DNA of 64,000 bases from Lachnospiraceae bacterium AB2028 (GTDB taxonomy: Bacteria; Bacillota; Clostridia; Lachnospirales; Lachnospiraceae): NCBI GenBank assembly GCA_000621425.1, contig JHYJ01000007.1, positions 1 through 64,000 of the forward strand. The letters are read 5' to 3'. Each line of letters starts with the position of its first letter. Within the stretch, counting starts at the first letter, position 1. Below the pieces are notes generated by a model. That model had not been told where the DNA came from. It did no database searches and saw only the letters and a list, made by a program, of their open reading frames with translations. The position numbers were made by a program, and so were the translations under genes. Shown piece after piece: positions 25,421-34,700 of this stretch.

Positions 25421-25508
25421 GGTTAATCTCCTCTTGAATTTCCTTGTACAAAGGCCTTCAGCTCAAAGCCTATTATTTCTAATTCCATAATCACTTAAAA
25501 CTCTCTCG

Positions 25509-26102
25509 TCATGCCCTAAGCAGCTCCGGAAAATCCGCGTAATATACCTGCAGTTCTTTGTCGTATTCTATTGGATATCCAATATCGCGAAGAAACCTTA
25601 CATCCTTTTCAAAATCATCCATCTGAGCATCAGGAAATAGCCTGAAATATGCCTTATCCACGCTCAGTTCTTCATTCAGGTACTTTTTCATATAAACAGG
25701 CTCAGGTCCAAACATATCATCTTCCTCCCAGAAATCATGCATGTCCTTGTATTCATGAAGTTCGTCCAATGCCATCTCTGCATCTCTATAGGTAAAGCAT
25801 CTCATTGTGAACAGGATCTTTTCGAAATGAACGAGATCATCGAAATCCTTCCTGCGTTTTGGTGATAACTCAGGTGCCTTATCAGGTATGCAGACCAGGC
25901 CGGACCAGGTTTTCTCAGCTCGGTCATATTTCACATCCATAAATCCGGCTTCATTCAACTCCTTTATATCCCTTTCAAGCGTACGAATGTTTATTCCGGG
26001 CACATTCTTACGGATTACATCAAGACAAATGATAGCCTCATCATGGTCAAAAACCGCCAGCAGTGCAACCTGCCTTTTAAGTTTTGAACTGTACTCCCTC
26101 AT
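25509..26102 (-). CDS. HTH protein resembling the N-terminal part of WYL-type regulators
   Basis: A 197-residue protein. Residues 5-60 form a winged-helix-like region (KRQVALLAVFDHDEAII, then NIRTLERDIKELNEAGF) of the DeoR/WYL type. The rest is a helical acidic region with no WYL motif that I can see. It might sense a ligand or act as a small repressor of the accessory block. GGGAGG is seven bases before the ATG. Confidence 0.6.
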   Translation of the reverse strand: MREYSSKLKRQVALLAVFDHDEAIICLDVIRKNVPGINIRTLERDIKELNEAGFMDVKYDRAEKTWSGLVCIPDKAPELSPKRRKDFDDLVHFEKILFTMRCFTYRDAEMALDELHEYKDMHDFWEEDDMFGPEPVYMKKYLNEELSVDKAYFRLFPDAQMDDFEKDVRFLRDIGYPIEYDKELQVYYADFPELLRA

Positions 26103-26165
26103 CTCTACACCTCCCGATTCCTTCGTTACCTTCTTTAAATTTTCACGCTGTGTCGCTCAGACATC

Positions 26166-26807
26166 TCAGCCACCATGGCAGTCTTTTATTTCTCTTTTTT
26201 CAAGCGCATCTTTTCCTGTGCTGAAACCATTGACAAAAGCTCCATCCAGACCGGATATATTACAGTCCTTTTCAGATCGGTATTGTTCTCGTTTTATTGA
26301 TTCAAAAGCTTTTTCTACCTTATCCGGAACCATGGTCATCAATTCATATCCTTTTCTTGAAGCAAATGCATTATGAAGTCCTACAACAAATCCATACCTC
26401 CAGTTGATATCGGCCTGTCGTGAAATGGTGGTATTCGTAAAATACTCGTCATGAGCACTGTCTCCATATTTAAGGACATATGAAAAAACTTCTTTTGCCG
26501 CCAAAGCATCTGCCTGAAATCCCAGAAAGTATATACAGTTTCCATAATGTACCGTTTTTGATCTGAAGTACTGGGCCGCCACTACGGATAGCATCAGAAC
26601 AAACTCAGTTTTTCTCCTGCTGCCGAGTTCATGACAAACAGTCACAACACGATCCACCTCGATTGTCTCCGGATTATCAATATGATATTTCAGCATCAGT
26701 TCCTGAGCCTTAAGCAGTGCCGCTTTCGCCTCTTCTTCAGATGGATTGTTGGAAGCAAGCCTTAGCAGGTTTTCAATTTTCTGGACTATCTTTCCTCTCT
26801 CCATCAT
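26166..26807 (-). CDS. DUF2786 domain protein
   Basis: A 213-residue protein. The N-terminal part (IENLLRLASNNPSEEEA, then KAQELMLKYHID) is the DUF2786 signature. The rest (VVAAQYFRSKTVHY, FLGFQADALAAKEVFSYVL) matches the domain that usually follows it. Function is unknown; members occur on phages and accessory regions. The ATG at 26807 is preferred over the upstream GTG because GAGGG lies five bases before it. Confidence 0.8.
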   Translation of the reverse strand: MMERGKIVQKIENLLRLASNNPSEEEAKAALLKAQELMLKYHIDNPETIEVDRVVTVCHELGSRRKTEFVLMLSVVAAQYFRSKTVHYGNCIYFLGFQADALAAKEVFSYVLKYGDSAHDEYFTNTTISRQADINWRYGFVVGLHNAFASRKGYELMTMVPDKVEKAFESIKREQYRSEKDCNISGLDGAFVNGFSTGKDALEKREIKDCHGG

Positions 26808-26822
26808 ATCGTCCCTCACTTT

Positions 26823-27113
26823 CTATGTTTCACTATCCCCGGATTCCTCCCAACTGTCAGAATACTCAGAATACATTGATAGATAATCCTTAAGCCCATC
26901 CATGTCGTACCGGTGTGCATTCGAAAACTCGTTCCAGACAGAATTTGGTGTATCCTTTGTAACTCTCAGAAGCTTTTCCTTAGGGCTATATGCCAGCCAC
27001 GCAGCCTCCAGCCCGGCTCTGTCAAAAGCATCTTTAAGATGCTGCGGTCTGCTCTTTAAAGCAACCATATTGCCGTTGTCATCGATCAAGTAATATGCTC
27101 CGTTAAATGCCAT
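26823..27113 (-). CDS. Small hypothetical protein
   Basis: A 96-residue acidic protein with no recognised family (NGAYYLIDDNGNMVALK opening). A GGGGG stretch lies before the ATG. It ends just before the DUF2786 gene and is likely co-transcribed with it. Confidence 0.6.
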   Translation of the reverse strand: MAFNGAYYLIDDNGNMVALKSRPQHLKDAFDRAGLEAAWLAYSPKEKLLRVTKDTPNSVWNEFSNAHRYDMDGLKDYLSMYSEYSDSWEESGDSET

Positions 27114-27187
27114 TTGTATACCCCCTTTTTCATTTACTTCCTAACCATCTGCTCATCTACAATTTCAATGTACCACATAATTTTTAC

Positions 27188-27220
27188 CATTTCTGTAAAT
27201 CGGGCTAATAAGCAAATTTA
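27188..27220. repeat. Imperfect ~33-bp direct repeat, copy A
   Basis: The sequence CATTTCTGTAAATCGGGC followed by TAATAAGCAAATT recurs at 27874-27906 with few changes (TAATAAGC becoming GAATAACG). The two copies flank the 143-residue hypothetical gene and the hairpin at 27815-27873, and could mark a past duplication or insertion. Confidence 0.6.
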
Positions 27221-27649
27221 GCCAGCTTTTAAGATTTCAAACCACTCTTTTTTCACAGGTATGGTGTCGGATTCACACTTAAAGTACAGGTCTCGGTGGT
27301 CAAAACCAAAGTCTACATCCTTGTGTCCTTCCTCTACATAGATTGTTACCCTGTCCGGTAGATTAACCGGAATTTCTATCTCGCATACACACATCCCAGA
27401 TCCGTCACCGATTATTTTTTCTTCATTTCCCTGGTCATCACTATATGTCCAGAAATAATACTCTACACCGTCCGGCACAGCGGTGAACTTAATCCTAGAT
27501 ACACCTGGTGTGACAGAGACTGTAATGTCATAATCATCCTCTTCTTGGTGCATTTTATCTGGAATGATCTTTCCAAAATTCTCACCGTCCTCAGCCACCG
27601 ATACATCCGTTATCATTGGGATAAAATAGATTCTCATGTTCTTTGCCAT
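27218..27649 (-). CDS. Hypothetical protein
   Basis: A 143-residue unknown acidic protein, probably all-beta (VSRIKFTAVPDGVEYYFWTY, EIEIPVNLPDRVTIYVEEG). GAGAGG lies seven bases before the ATG. It is bracketed by the two ~33-bp direct repeats. An inverted repeat GTTTAACAAAA/ATTTGTTAAAC (27679-27689 and 27706-27716) lies about 30 bases upstream and may be an operator. Confidence 0.6.
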   Translation of the reverse strand: MAKNMRIYFIPMITDVSVAEDGENFGKIIPDKMHQEEDDYDITVSVTPGVSRIKFTAVPDGVEYYFWTYSDDQGNEEKIIGDGSGMCVCEIEIPVNLPDRVTIYVEEGHKDVDFGFDHRDLYFKCESDTIPVKKEWFEILKAG

Positions 27650-27678
27650 AATTTTGCCTCTCTATTTTTTTAGTGCTT

Positions 27679-27716
27679 GTTTAACAAAATTCCTTGTTTT
27701 ATCTTATTTGTTAAAC
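27679..27716. promoter_or_regulatory. Inverted repeat upstream of hypothetical gene
   Basis: Two arms, GTTTAACAAAA (27679-27689) and ATTTGTTAAAC (27706-27716), are near-perfect inverted copies with a 16-bp AT-rich spacer. The position about 30 bases before the start at 27649 fits an operator site or a leader hairpin. Confidence 0.45.
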
Positions 27717-27814
27717 GTTTTACGAGTGACATTTTGCTTTCGAAGCAGAACTATCTCTTAACGAATTTTTCATTTTCTTCTCTCATTATACAAACCACAT
27801 TTTCTCCAGAACGA

Positions 27815-27873
27815 CAAAAAATTCTGTGACACTCCCGCTCAACTTTAAGAGCAGTGTATCACAGAATTTTTTT
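27815..27873. terminator. Strong hairpin with A and T tracts (bidirectional terminator or palindromic repeat)
   Basis: AAAAAATTCTGTGACACT pairs with AGTGT-CACAGAATTTTTT, and a smaller GCTC/GAGC pair extends the stem inside the loop. Poly-A on one side and poly-T on the other let it stop transcription in both directions. It stands in a gene-poor stretch (27650-28190) that otherwise holds only the relic of a DUF2779 gene and the second direct repeat. Confidence 0.65.
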
Positions 27874-27906
27874 CATTTCTGTAAATCGGGCGAATAACGA
27901 AATTCA
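27874..27906. repeat. Imperfect ~33-bp direct repeat, copy B
   Basis: This is the second copy of the repeat at 27188-27220, beginning with CATTTCTGTAAATCGGGC directly after the hairpin at 27815-27873. Confidence 0.6.
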
Positions 27907-27949
27907 CCTAATTGACTTGCTGTATTGATTTATATTATGTAACTCGATT

Positions 27950-28155
27950 TCACTCGCAACAGTGCCGCAGTTTTTCCAGAATTTTAACCATCTCAAATGT
28001 GTCTAAGCCACAATACTTAAGAAGATTTTCACGTATAACCGCAATCTACGTAATATATACATCGATTACATTAATCCCAAACTTGCCCAGAACAACTGAA
28101 CACCTTCACAGTATCTTGTTCTACTCAGGTCATATGTCATTCGAGATTCACTCAT
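27950..28155 (-). pseudogene. Relic of a DUF2779-family gene
   Basis: Reading the minus strand from 28155 gives DLSRTRYCEGVQ-LFW, which matches the N-terminus of DUF2779 proteins (LSKSRF-GLQCPK-LW). A stop follows, and in another frame VIRENLLKYCGLDTFEMVK then ILEKL appears and ends at 27950; this matches the C-terminal end of the same family. The middle (roughly 400 residues in intact members) is gone. Two ends in order in about 200 bases indicate an internally deleted, decayed gene. Confidence 0.65.
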
Positions 28156-28190
28156 AATTTCGTACCGGTTTAGTAATTCTCATTAATTAT

Positions 28191-29369
28191 TTAAGCATTG
28201 CTTATAGCATAACCTAACGACTTTGCATTCTCAATAAAATTCTCCGTAGTATCCTTTATCCACTGCGTTGATACCATAATATTTTCTCCAGAAGGTAATT
28301 TTATTATTTCGTTTTGATTAGTAAAATATCTTTTACGCCCTTTTGTACCCAACCCTTTATCTTTATCATTTATCTCGCTTTCTTTTTTGAATACACCATA
28401 TGATCCTTGAAGTTTATCCGGAAACGCTAACTTCAACTCTTCATATGATGGTTGTTTGTCCTCAACATACTTCTTGACCACTGCAAGAACCAATCTATTT
28501 TTCACATATGTTTTGTCCTCAAACATATAGGTGGTATAGTCCCTTAATCCATTCACTATTGTATTTCTTGCAGTCTGATCTATTTCATCGCCCAATTCAT
28601 TAATCACTGCACATAAAAGATTCTTATTTTCCTTTATAAAATCATCCAATATTTTTTTCTCTTCACTACTAATAGCCATTGAACGGTCTCCTTTCTCATT
28701 ATCATCTTGATATGACAAGCACTGCAGATACAGCTTTATATTGTTTCTTGATTCATCATCACCACACCTGTAATATGCCGGCTCAATAACGTAATCAACA
28801 AGTTCTTGATATGTCATTCGTATATAATTGGCATTTTTCTGTGGCGTACTCTTTTTATACTCTGGCAGCAAAAAAATATATATAGGATCATAGTATTCCG
28901 TTTTATCAGAATATGTACTTTCACCCCACTTAAAATACTCATTAGTTTGATCTTTATTTTTTCCGTTTTCACCTGATTCAACTTTATTCTCAATCAATAC
29001 AGGGAGTATTTTATCTTTAGTTTTTACCAATATGTGAATATCAATATGCTCAAATTCTCTTCTTACATCAGCAGTAATAATATAACTGTCATCATAGAAT
29101 TCTCGAATAATATCTTTTGATAATCTCGCAAGATTATTATCTGACTTACTCTTTATGAATTCCAAACTCATTATAAACTGTTGCAGCGGATAATTATGGA
29201 GCATATGAGAACCGCTTGGATTTAATATCCATGCTATAAAATTACTATGCATCAATTCCCATCTAGAAACCTTTGTAATTCCAAGAATATTCCCTACATG
29301 GAACTTATTATAGGCACAGTATGACTTTGTTCTTTTTATGTCAAATATGTTCTTTGTTAGTTCACCCAT
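28191..29369 (-). CDS. PD-(D/E)XK nuclease superfamily protein
   Basis: A 392-residue protein. The N-terminal half has the PDDEXK_4-like layout: a helical start with ELMHSNFIAWILNP, then REFEHIDIHIL with the metal-binding aspartate and PVLIENKVESGE with the E-x-K. The C-terminal part (from about residue 290) has a winged-helix-like region (SYEELKLAFPDKLQGSYGVF). Such proteins occur in accessory and defence loci and may cut or bind DNA; the target is unknown. The ATG at 29369 has GGAGGG eight bases upstream. Confidence 0.75.
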   Translation of the reverse strand: MGELTKNIFDIKRTKSYCAYNKFHVGNILGITKVSRWELMHSNFIAWILNPSGSHMLHNYPLQQFIMSLEFIKSKSDNNLARLSKDIIREFYDDSYIITADVRREFEHIDIHILVKTKDKILPVLIENKVESGENGKNKDQTNEYFKWGESTYSDKTEYYDPIYIFLLPEYKKSTPQKNANYIRMTYQELVDYVIEPAYYRCGDDESRNNIKLYLQCLSYQDDNEKGDRSMAISSEEKKILDDFIKENKNLLCAVINELGDEIDQTARNTIVNGLRDYTTYMFEDKTYVKNRLVLAVVKKYVEDKQPSYEELKLAFPDKLQGSYGVFKKESEINDKDKGLGTKGRKRYFTNQNEIIKLPSGENIMVSTQWIKDTTENFIENAKSLGYAISNA

Positions 29370-29603
29370 ATGCACATCCCTCCATATTTCCTATTAGGTA
29401 AGATTATTCCCCACACTTATTTTTTCATCTAAGCCACCATTACTCCGTTCCGGAATCCCCAATGATGATATGGGTCGCAATTTTCCAGATTCATCCACGG
29501 AAAAATGATTTTGCATTGCCAGAAATATTTTCCATACTTTTTTCATACCAATCTTCCTTTTCTTCATTCTTTGTATCGTTGTATTCCATTGTAAATTTCC
29601 TCC

Positions 29604-31664
29604 TTATACACTAAATCCTATTTTTATATCATTTCTATTATTCTCCCTCAAAAACGCCTCCGTATCAACCATGAAGTCATCCGCTGTAAGCAGTTTGGTC
29701 TGGTCCTTTGTGATCTTCTTCATCTCCCGAATTCCGCCGCTGCCTATCAGTCGTTTCCCCTGTCTTAGGACTGCCTGATCCAGGACATTACGCACATATC
29801 GTCCGTTTCCGAAATCAGGCACACCACAAGCCTTATGGAAAAGCTCCCGGCAGACGGGAACTGCATCTTCATCCATTACCAGCTGCCTTTTGTTCAGCAT
29901 GTTTTTCAGGATTTCAAGAAGCTCGTCCTCATTGTAATCCGGGAAATCAAGGTGAAACGCTATCCTGCTCTTAAATCCCGCATTGCTCTCAATGAACTGC
30001 TCCATACGGTCAGGATAGCCTGCGAATACTACGATGACATTATTCCGGCGGTTTTCCATTTCCTGCACAATAGTGTTGATTGCTTCTTCTCCGAAACTAT
30101 GGCTGCCATCAACCAGCGAATATGCCTCGTCTATAAAAAGCATACCGCCGGCAGCATCCTTAAACCGCCTTTTTACCTGCTGAGCAGTCCAGCCCACATA
30201 CTTCCCCACCAGATCAGCCCTTCCACATTCCACAAGCTTTCCGGTCTCCAGCACACCTTCCTCACTGAGGGTATCGCAGAGAAGCCTTGCCACCGTTGTC
30301 TTGGCACTTCCGGGATTTCCGGTAAAGATCATATGCCTGCATATATCCTGTTCGCTCAGGCCATAACGTTCACGGACCTTCTGCATTTTGAATGACGAAA
30401 TGATTTCATCGCACAGCTCCTTCACACGGGTAAGCCCCACCATCTCCTGCAGTTCCTGATAATACCCGCCTGCTTTCTCTTTCTTTTCAGAGACGGTGAC
30501 AACTTTCATATTGCTGTATGCCGGATACGCCTTCTCAAGCAGACATTCACTGCTCCATTTCTGAAAGGCATTGTGCACGTCATGCGGCCGATAGGTCTTC
30601 TTTTCAGGAAGAAAAGAAAATACCCCCTTGTCGGCTAATTCTTTCATGCTGGATTCATCTATAAGCCTGGAAAAATATTTTCGGGCAAGTTTCTTATCGC
30701 CTGTGCCCTCATGGATATGTACAATCTGTACATCTTCACGAATCCTTGAAAGCAGGCTTTTAGAAAAGTCCTCAAAGTTAACATTTATTACAAAGAAAAA
30801 CTGCGTTTTCTGCTTGTAGTCCGCTACCACATCCATTATCAAATTAATGGTGCGTTCGAAGCCTTTCGCATATATACCATGATTTCCGTCTTCACCCTTC
30901 AGTTCTATAAGAACCGAGGATCCGGCAGACCGTTTACATAGTTTTTCAAAATCATCCTCATCATAAAAGTCACTCTTTACGTCTGTCACAAAAGTAATTC
31001 TGCTTCCGGGAATCCGGTTCCTTGCATGAAGTGCCCTTACAAGCAGCTTTACCATAGGCATTGCGGCATCAAGCCCTTCCGTGGTCACGCAGTAGTGAAC
31101 AGGAAAACCATAAAATTTCTTCCGATTACTCATGTCATAAATTCTGGAGATTTCATCGATCAGGCATTCATCAGCCATTATAGTTTTGGCTTCTCTCATT
31201 GCATCCGCCTTGGTAAATCTGCCACACTCAACCACAGCCTCTGATGTGTCATATGAACGGTTTCCAAAAACCTCAGGATTTATCTTCTGGTATAGTTTGT
31301 ACAGTCTCCTGCTTATGAACGAACTGTCCTCTGCCGTATCCAACAGGCTCTTGAAACCCTCCAGGGTGATTTCTTTTTTTTCTATTACACGGATGTCTGT
31401 ACACTTCAGTTCCTTTGCGATAATGCCACAGATCCTTTCAGTGTATTCCCTATCATTAGACAATCCGTCAAAATCCGTAACACAGGCGAGTCGCATCGTA
31501 TCTACATGCTCTGCAACAAACGCATGGCATACATCTTCCGTATCCAACCTAAAAAGTTTATTGCTCAGTCGTGTCAGCTTCTCCTGACGTTCACTCTCAG
31601 CCTTATCTTCCTTTTCATTATCAAGGTGCCAATCACATGATAAAACTATTTCGTAGCAAAGCAT
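29604..31664 (-). CDS. CbxX/SpoVK-type AAA+ ATPase
   Basis: A 686-residue protein. The C-terminal half is a CbxX/CfxQ-like AAA+ module: Walker A GNPGSAKTT at about residue 446, an RADLVGKYVGWTAQQV pore-type segment, Walker B MLFIDEAY at about 505, and a sensor/arginine region (FAGYPDRM, NAGFKSRI). The N-terminal half looks like a degenerate AAA-like region without a P-loop (ITFVTDVKSDFYDEDDF). Members remodel proteins, e.g. Rubisco activase CbbX and SpoVK. GGGAGG is seven bases before the ATG. No partner is evident beyond the neighbouring accessory genes. Confidence 0.85.
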   Translation of the reverse strand: MLCYEIVLSCDWHLDNEKEDKAESERQEKLTRLSNKLFRLDTEDVCHAFVAEHVDTMRLACVTDFDGLSNDREYTERICGIIAKELKCTDIRVIEKKEITLEGFKSLLDTAEDSSFISRRLYKLYQKINPEVFGNRSYDTSEAVVECGRFTKADAMREAKTIMADECLIDEISRIYDMSNRKKFYGFPVHYCVTTEGLDAAMPMVKLLVRALHARNRIPGSRITFVTDVKSDFYDEDDFEKLCKRSAGSSVLIELKGEDGNHGIYAKGFERTINLIMDVVADYKQKTQFFFVINVNFEDFSKSLLSRIREDVQIVHIHEGTGDKKLARKYFSRLIDESSMKELADKGVFSFLPEKKTYRPHDVHNAFQKWSSECLLEKAYPAYSNMKVVTVSEKKEKAGGYYQELQEMVGLTRVKELCDEIISSFKMQKVRERYGLSEQDICRHMIFTGNPGSAKTTVARLLCDTLSEEGVLETGKLVECGRADLVGKYVGWTAQQVKRRFKDAAGGMLFIDEAYSLVDGSHSFGEEAINTIVQEMENRRNNVIVVFAGYPDRMEQFIESNAGFKSRIAFHLDFPDYNEDELLEILKNMLNKRQLVMDEDAVPVCRELFHKACGVPDFGNGRYVRNVLDQAVLRQGKRLIGSGGIREMKKITKDQTKLLTADDFMVDTEAFLRENNRNDIKIGFSV

Positions 31665-31782
31665 CTTCTTTCCTCCCTTTAAGGTGGCCTGCCGGGATTT
31701 CCGGCAGAACGCTTAATTACAATGCCACTTTATCATATGAATTTTTTTCATAACGACAAAAAACAATACACTCTAATAATAT

Positions 31783-34700
31783 TTATCTGCGCCATCCTTT
31801 CACCTGGGGCAGCGAATATGTGACCTTCACATTACCCTTGCCCAGCAGTTCCTGTAGCTCGCTTACAAGCTGCCCAGAAACTTCCGTACCTTCTTCGTCC
31901 GGGTGAAGAACCTTCTTCTTATCAGATATATATCCTCTCAGTCCATCCGTCCCCGGATGCTCGGAGAGGATTTTTTTTATGTCTTCCAGCTTTTCGTTTC
32001 GCTCAGTTTCATCCTTGTACTGAATCCATAAAGTCCTTTGAACAGACTCTATGCTGTCAATCCGCTCTGCTATAAGCTTTCCATCCTTTTCTTCATCGGC
32101 GCTTACTTTTCCGTTTATTATCACCTTGCTGTCCTCAGTAAGCAGAGCCTTGTACTGGGTCAGTGTCTTTGGAAAAACTATGACTTCAGCCTGTCCCACC
32201 AGATCCTCTAAAGTGACAAAGGCCATGGGATCACCTTTTTTCGTATACTTGATCTTTACATCCGAAACCATGCCCGCAAGGGAAATCTTCGCCCCATCCG
32301 TCACGTTCATAGTCTTAAGTTCGCTGACGTTCTCATATTCTTCCAGGTACAGGTCCGTGGTGTAATTTGTTACCAGGGAATCCCATAATCCCACATATTC
32401 CTCAAGGGGATGACCGCTTAAGTATATGCCCAGCACGTCCTTTTCCAGCATGAGCAGCTCCTCACGCTCGAATTCACCTATATCCTTGGGGATAGCGGTC
32501 TCACGCTGGCTCCTGCCCTCTTCGCCCATAAGGTCAAAAAGGCTGATCTGCCCTGCCATAGAAGTCTTCCTGTCAGCAGCAACAGAGTCCATTATATCGG
32601 GATAAACATACATAAGCTCTTTACGCTTGGCACCAAAGCAATCAAAAGCCCCCGCTTTTATCATGTTTTCTATCTGACGCTTATTTATGCCCTTGTCCAA
32701 AGTACGCTCGATAAAATCACGCATGCTCCTGTAAGGTCCGCCTGCATCGCGCTCCTTTACCACTGCCGCTACCACGTTGCTGCCTACACCCCGGACAGCA
32801 TTCAGCGCATAGTAGATACCGTTCTCATTTACAGTAAAACCCACGCCACCGAAATTGATATCCGGCGGAAGAAGGTTTATACCCTTTGCCCTGATGTACA
32901 TCAGGTACTCGGAAAGCTTTGTCGAGTTATCAATGACTGACGTCATGATTGCTGCCATGAACTCTGCCGGATAATACCGCTTAAGGTATGCCGTCTGATA
33001 GCCCACCACCGCATAACAGGCCGCATGTGACTTATTGAAGGCATACTTGGCGAAATCCATCATGGTAGCATAAATATGGCTTGCCGCCTCCTCGGATATA
33101 CCGTTCTTTACACAGCCCGGAACAAAGGCAGGCCAGTCAACCTCCGGGAGCCCCTTCTCCTGTGCTTCCTTTATCTCACTTTCATTACCGTGGATAAATA
33201 TGTTACGCTCATGCTCCATGACATATTCTTTCTTTTTACTCATGGCACGGCGCACATTATCAGACCTTCCCATGGAAAAGCCTGCCAGGTCACGCACTAT
33301 CTGCATAACCTGCTCCTGGTATACTATACAGCCGTAAGTTGCTTTAAGTATCGGCTCAAGCTCAGGACACTCATATACTATGTGCTGCGGATCATTCTTG
33401 CCCGCAAGGTATTTAGGAATAAAGTCCATAGGACCCGGACGGTAAAGGGATATACCGGCTATAACATCTTCAAGGCACCTGGGCTTAAGGGTCTTCATGA
33501 AATCCGTCATTCCCGCACTTTCCAGCTGAAACACACCGACACAGTCACCGGATGAAAGCATGGCATATACTGCCGGATCCTCATAGTTTATTTTTGAAAT
33601 GTCTATGTCCTCACCGGTGGTAGCCTTTATGTTGTCTAAAGTATCCTTTATTACCGTAAGGGTTCTGAGACCCAGGAAGTCCATCTTAAGCAGGCCCAAG
33701 GGCTCCAGCGTAGCCATGGTAAACTGTGCCATCACGGCATTATCGCCCCCCAGTGCCAATGGGATCATGTCATCTGCAGCCTTGGGACAGATAACTACTC
33801 CCGCGGCATGCATGCCGGTCTGCCTGGGAAGTCCCTCCAGCTTAAGGGCGTAATCTATAAGGGTATGCACGTCATCATCAGCCGTATACTCGGCCATAAG
33901 GTCAGGATTCTTATCCAGGGCCTCTGACAGGGTGATATTCAGTTCAGCCGGAACCATCTTGGCTAACTGGTCGCATTTGGCATAAGGCAGGTCCATTACC
34001 CTTCCCACATCCCTTATGACACCTTTTGCCAGGAGCTTTCCAAAGGTAACAATCTGTACGACCTTTTCGTTGCCGTACTTTTCACGGACATACTGTATAA
34101 CATCCTCACGGTGGTTATAGCAGAAGTCCACGTCTATATCAGGCATGGATACACGTTCCGGATTAAGGAAACGCTCGAAAAGCAGCTGATAACGTATGGG
34201 GTCGATATCCGTTATGTGTATCGCATAGGACACTATACTGCCGGCAGCACTGCCACGTCCGGGACCTACCGGGATATCATGTTCCTTGGCATAGTTTATA
34301 TAGTCCCACACTATCAGGAAATAATTCACGAAGTCCATGGTGCGCATTACATCCAGCTCGTACTCCATACGCTTGCATAATGCATTCCATGACCATATGG
34401 GGGAAATGCCGCCGTCATCGGCATATTTTCGTTTTATCTCATCATCCTCTATGACCTTACTTATCATGTTGTCCAAAGGACTGTCAGCATCGAATTTCTT
34501 TTCTTTTCCATCCGTAAGCTCCGGTATGGGCACCACATCCCCGGCGCCTTCCAGTGAAAGCTTGTACTGCTCCGGATACCTTTCACGCATACCCATATCA
34601 CAGAGATAATTTAAGTACTGCCATGAACGGATATATTCGTCCACCGTAGCCGTGCCGTCAGTCTTTTCATTTCCCGTTTCCTCTCCAGCTTTACGGTAGT

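Noticed and set aside
27912-28157. 81-codon plus-strand frame
   Set aside because: It is the shadow of the DUF2779 relic on the other strand.
29394-29589. Two short overlapping frames (32 and 57 codons) between the nuclease and AAA+ genes, one after GGAGG
   Set aside because: No similarity recognised and the two frames compete; could be a remnant, but support is too weak to call a gene.
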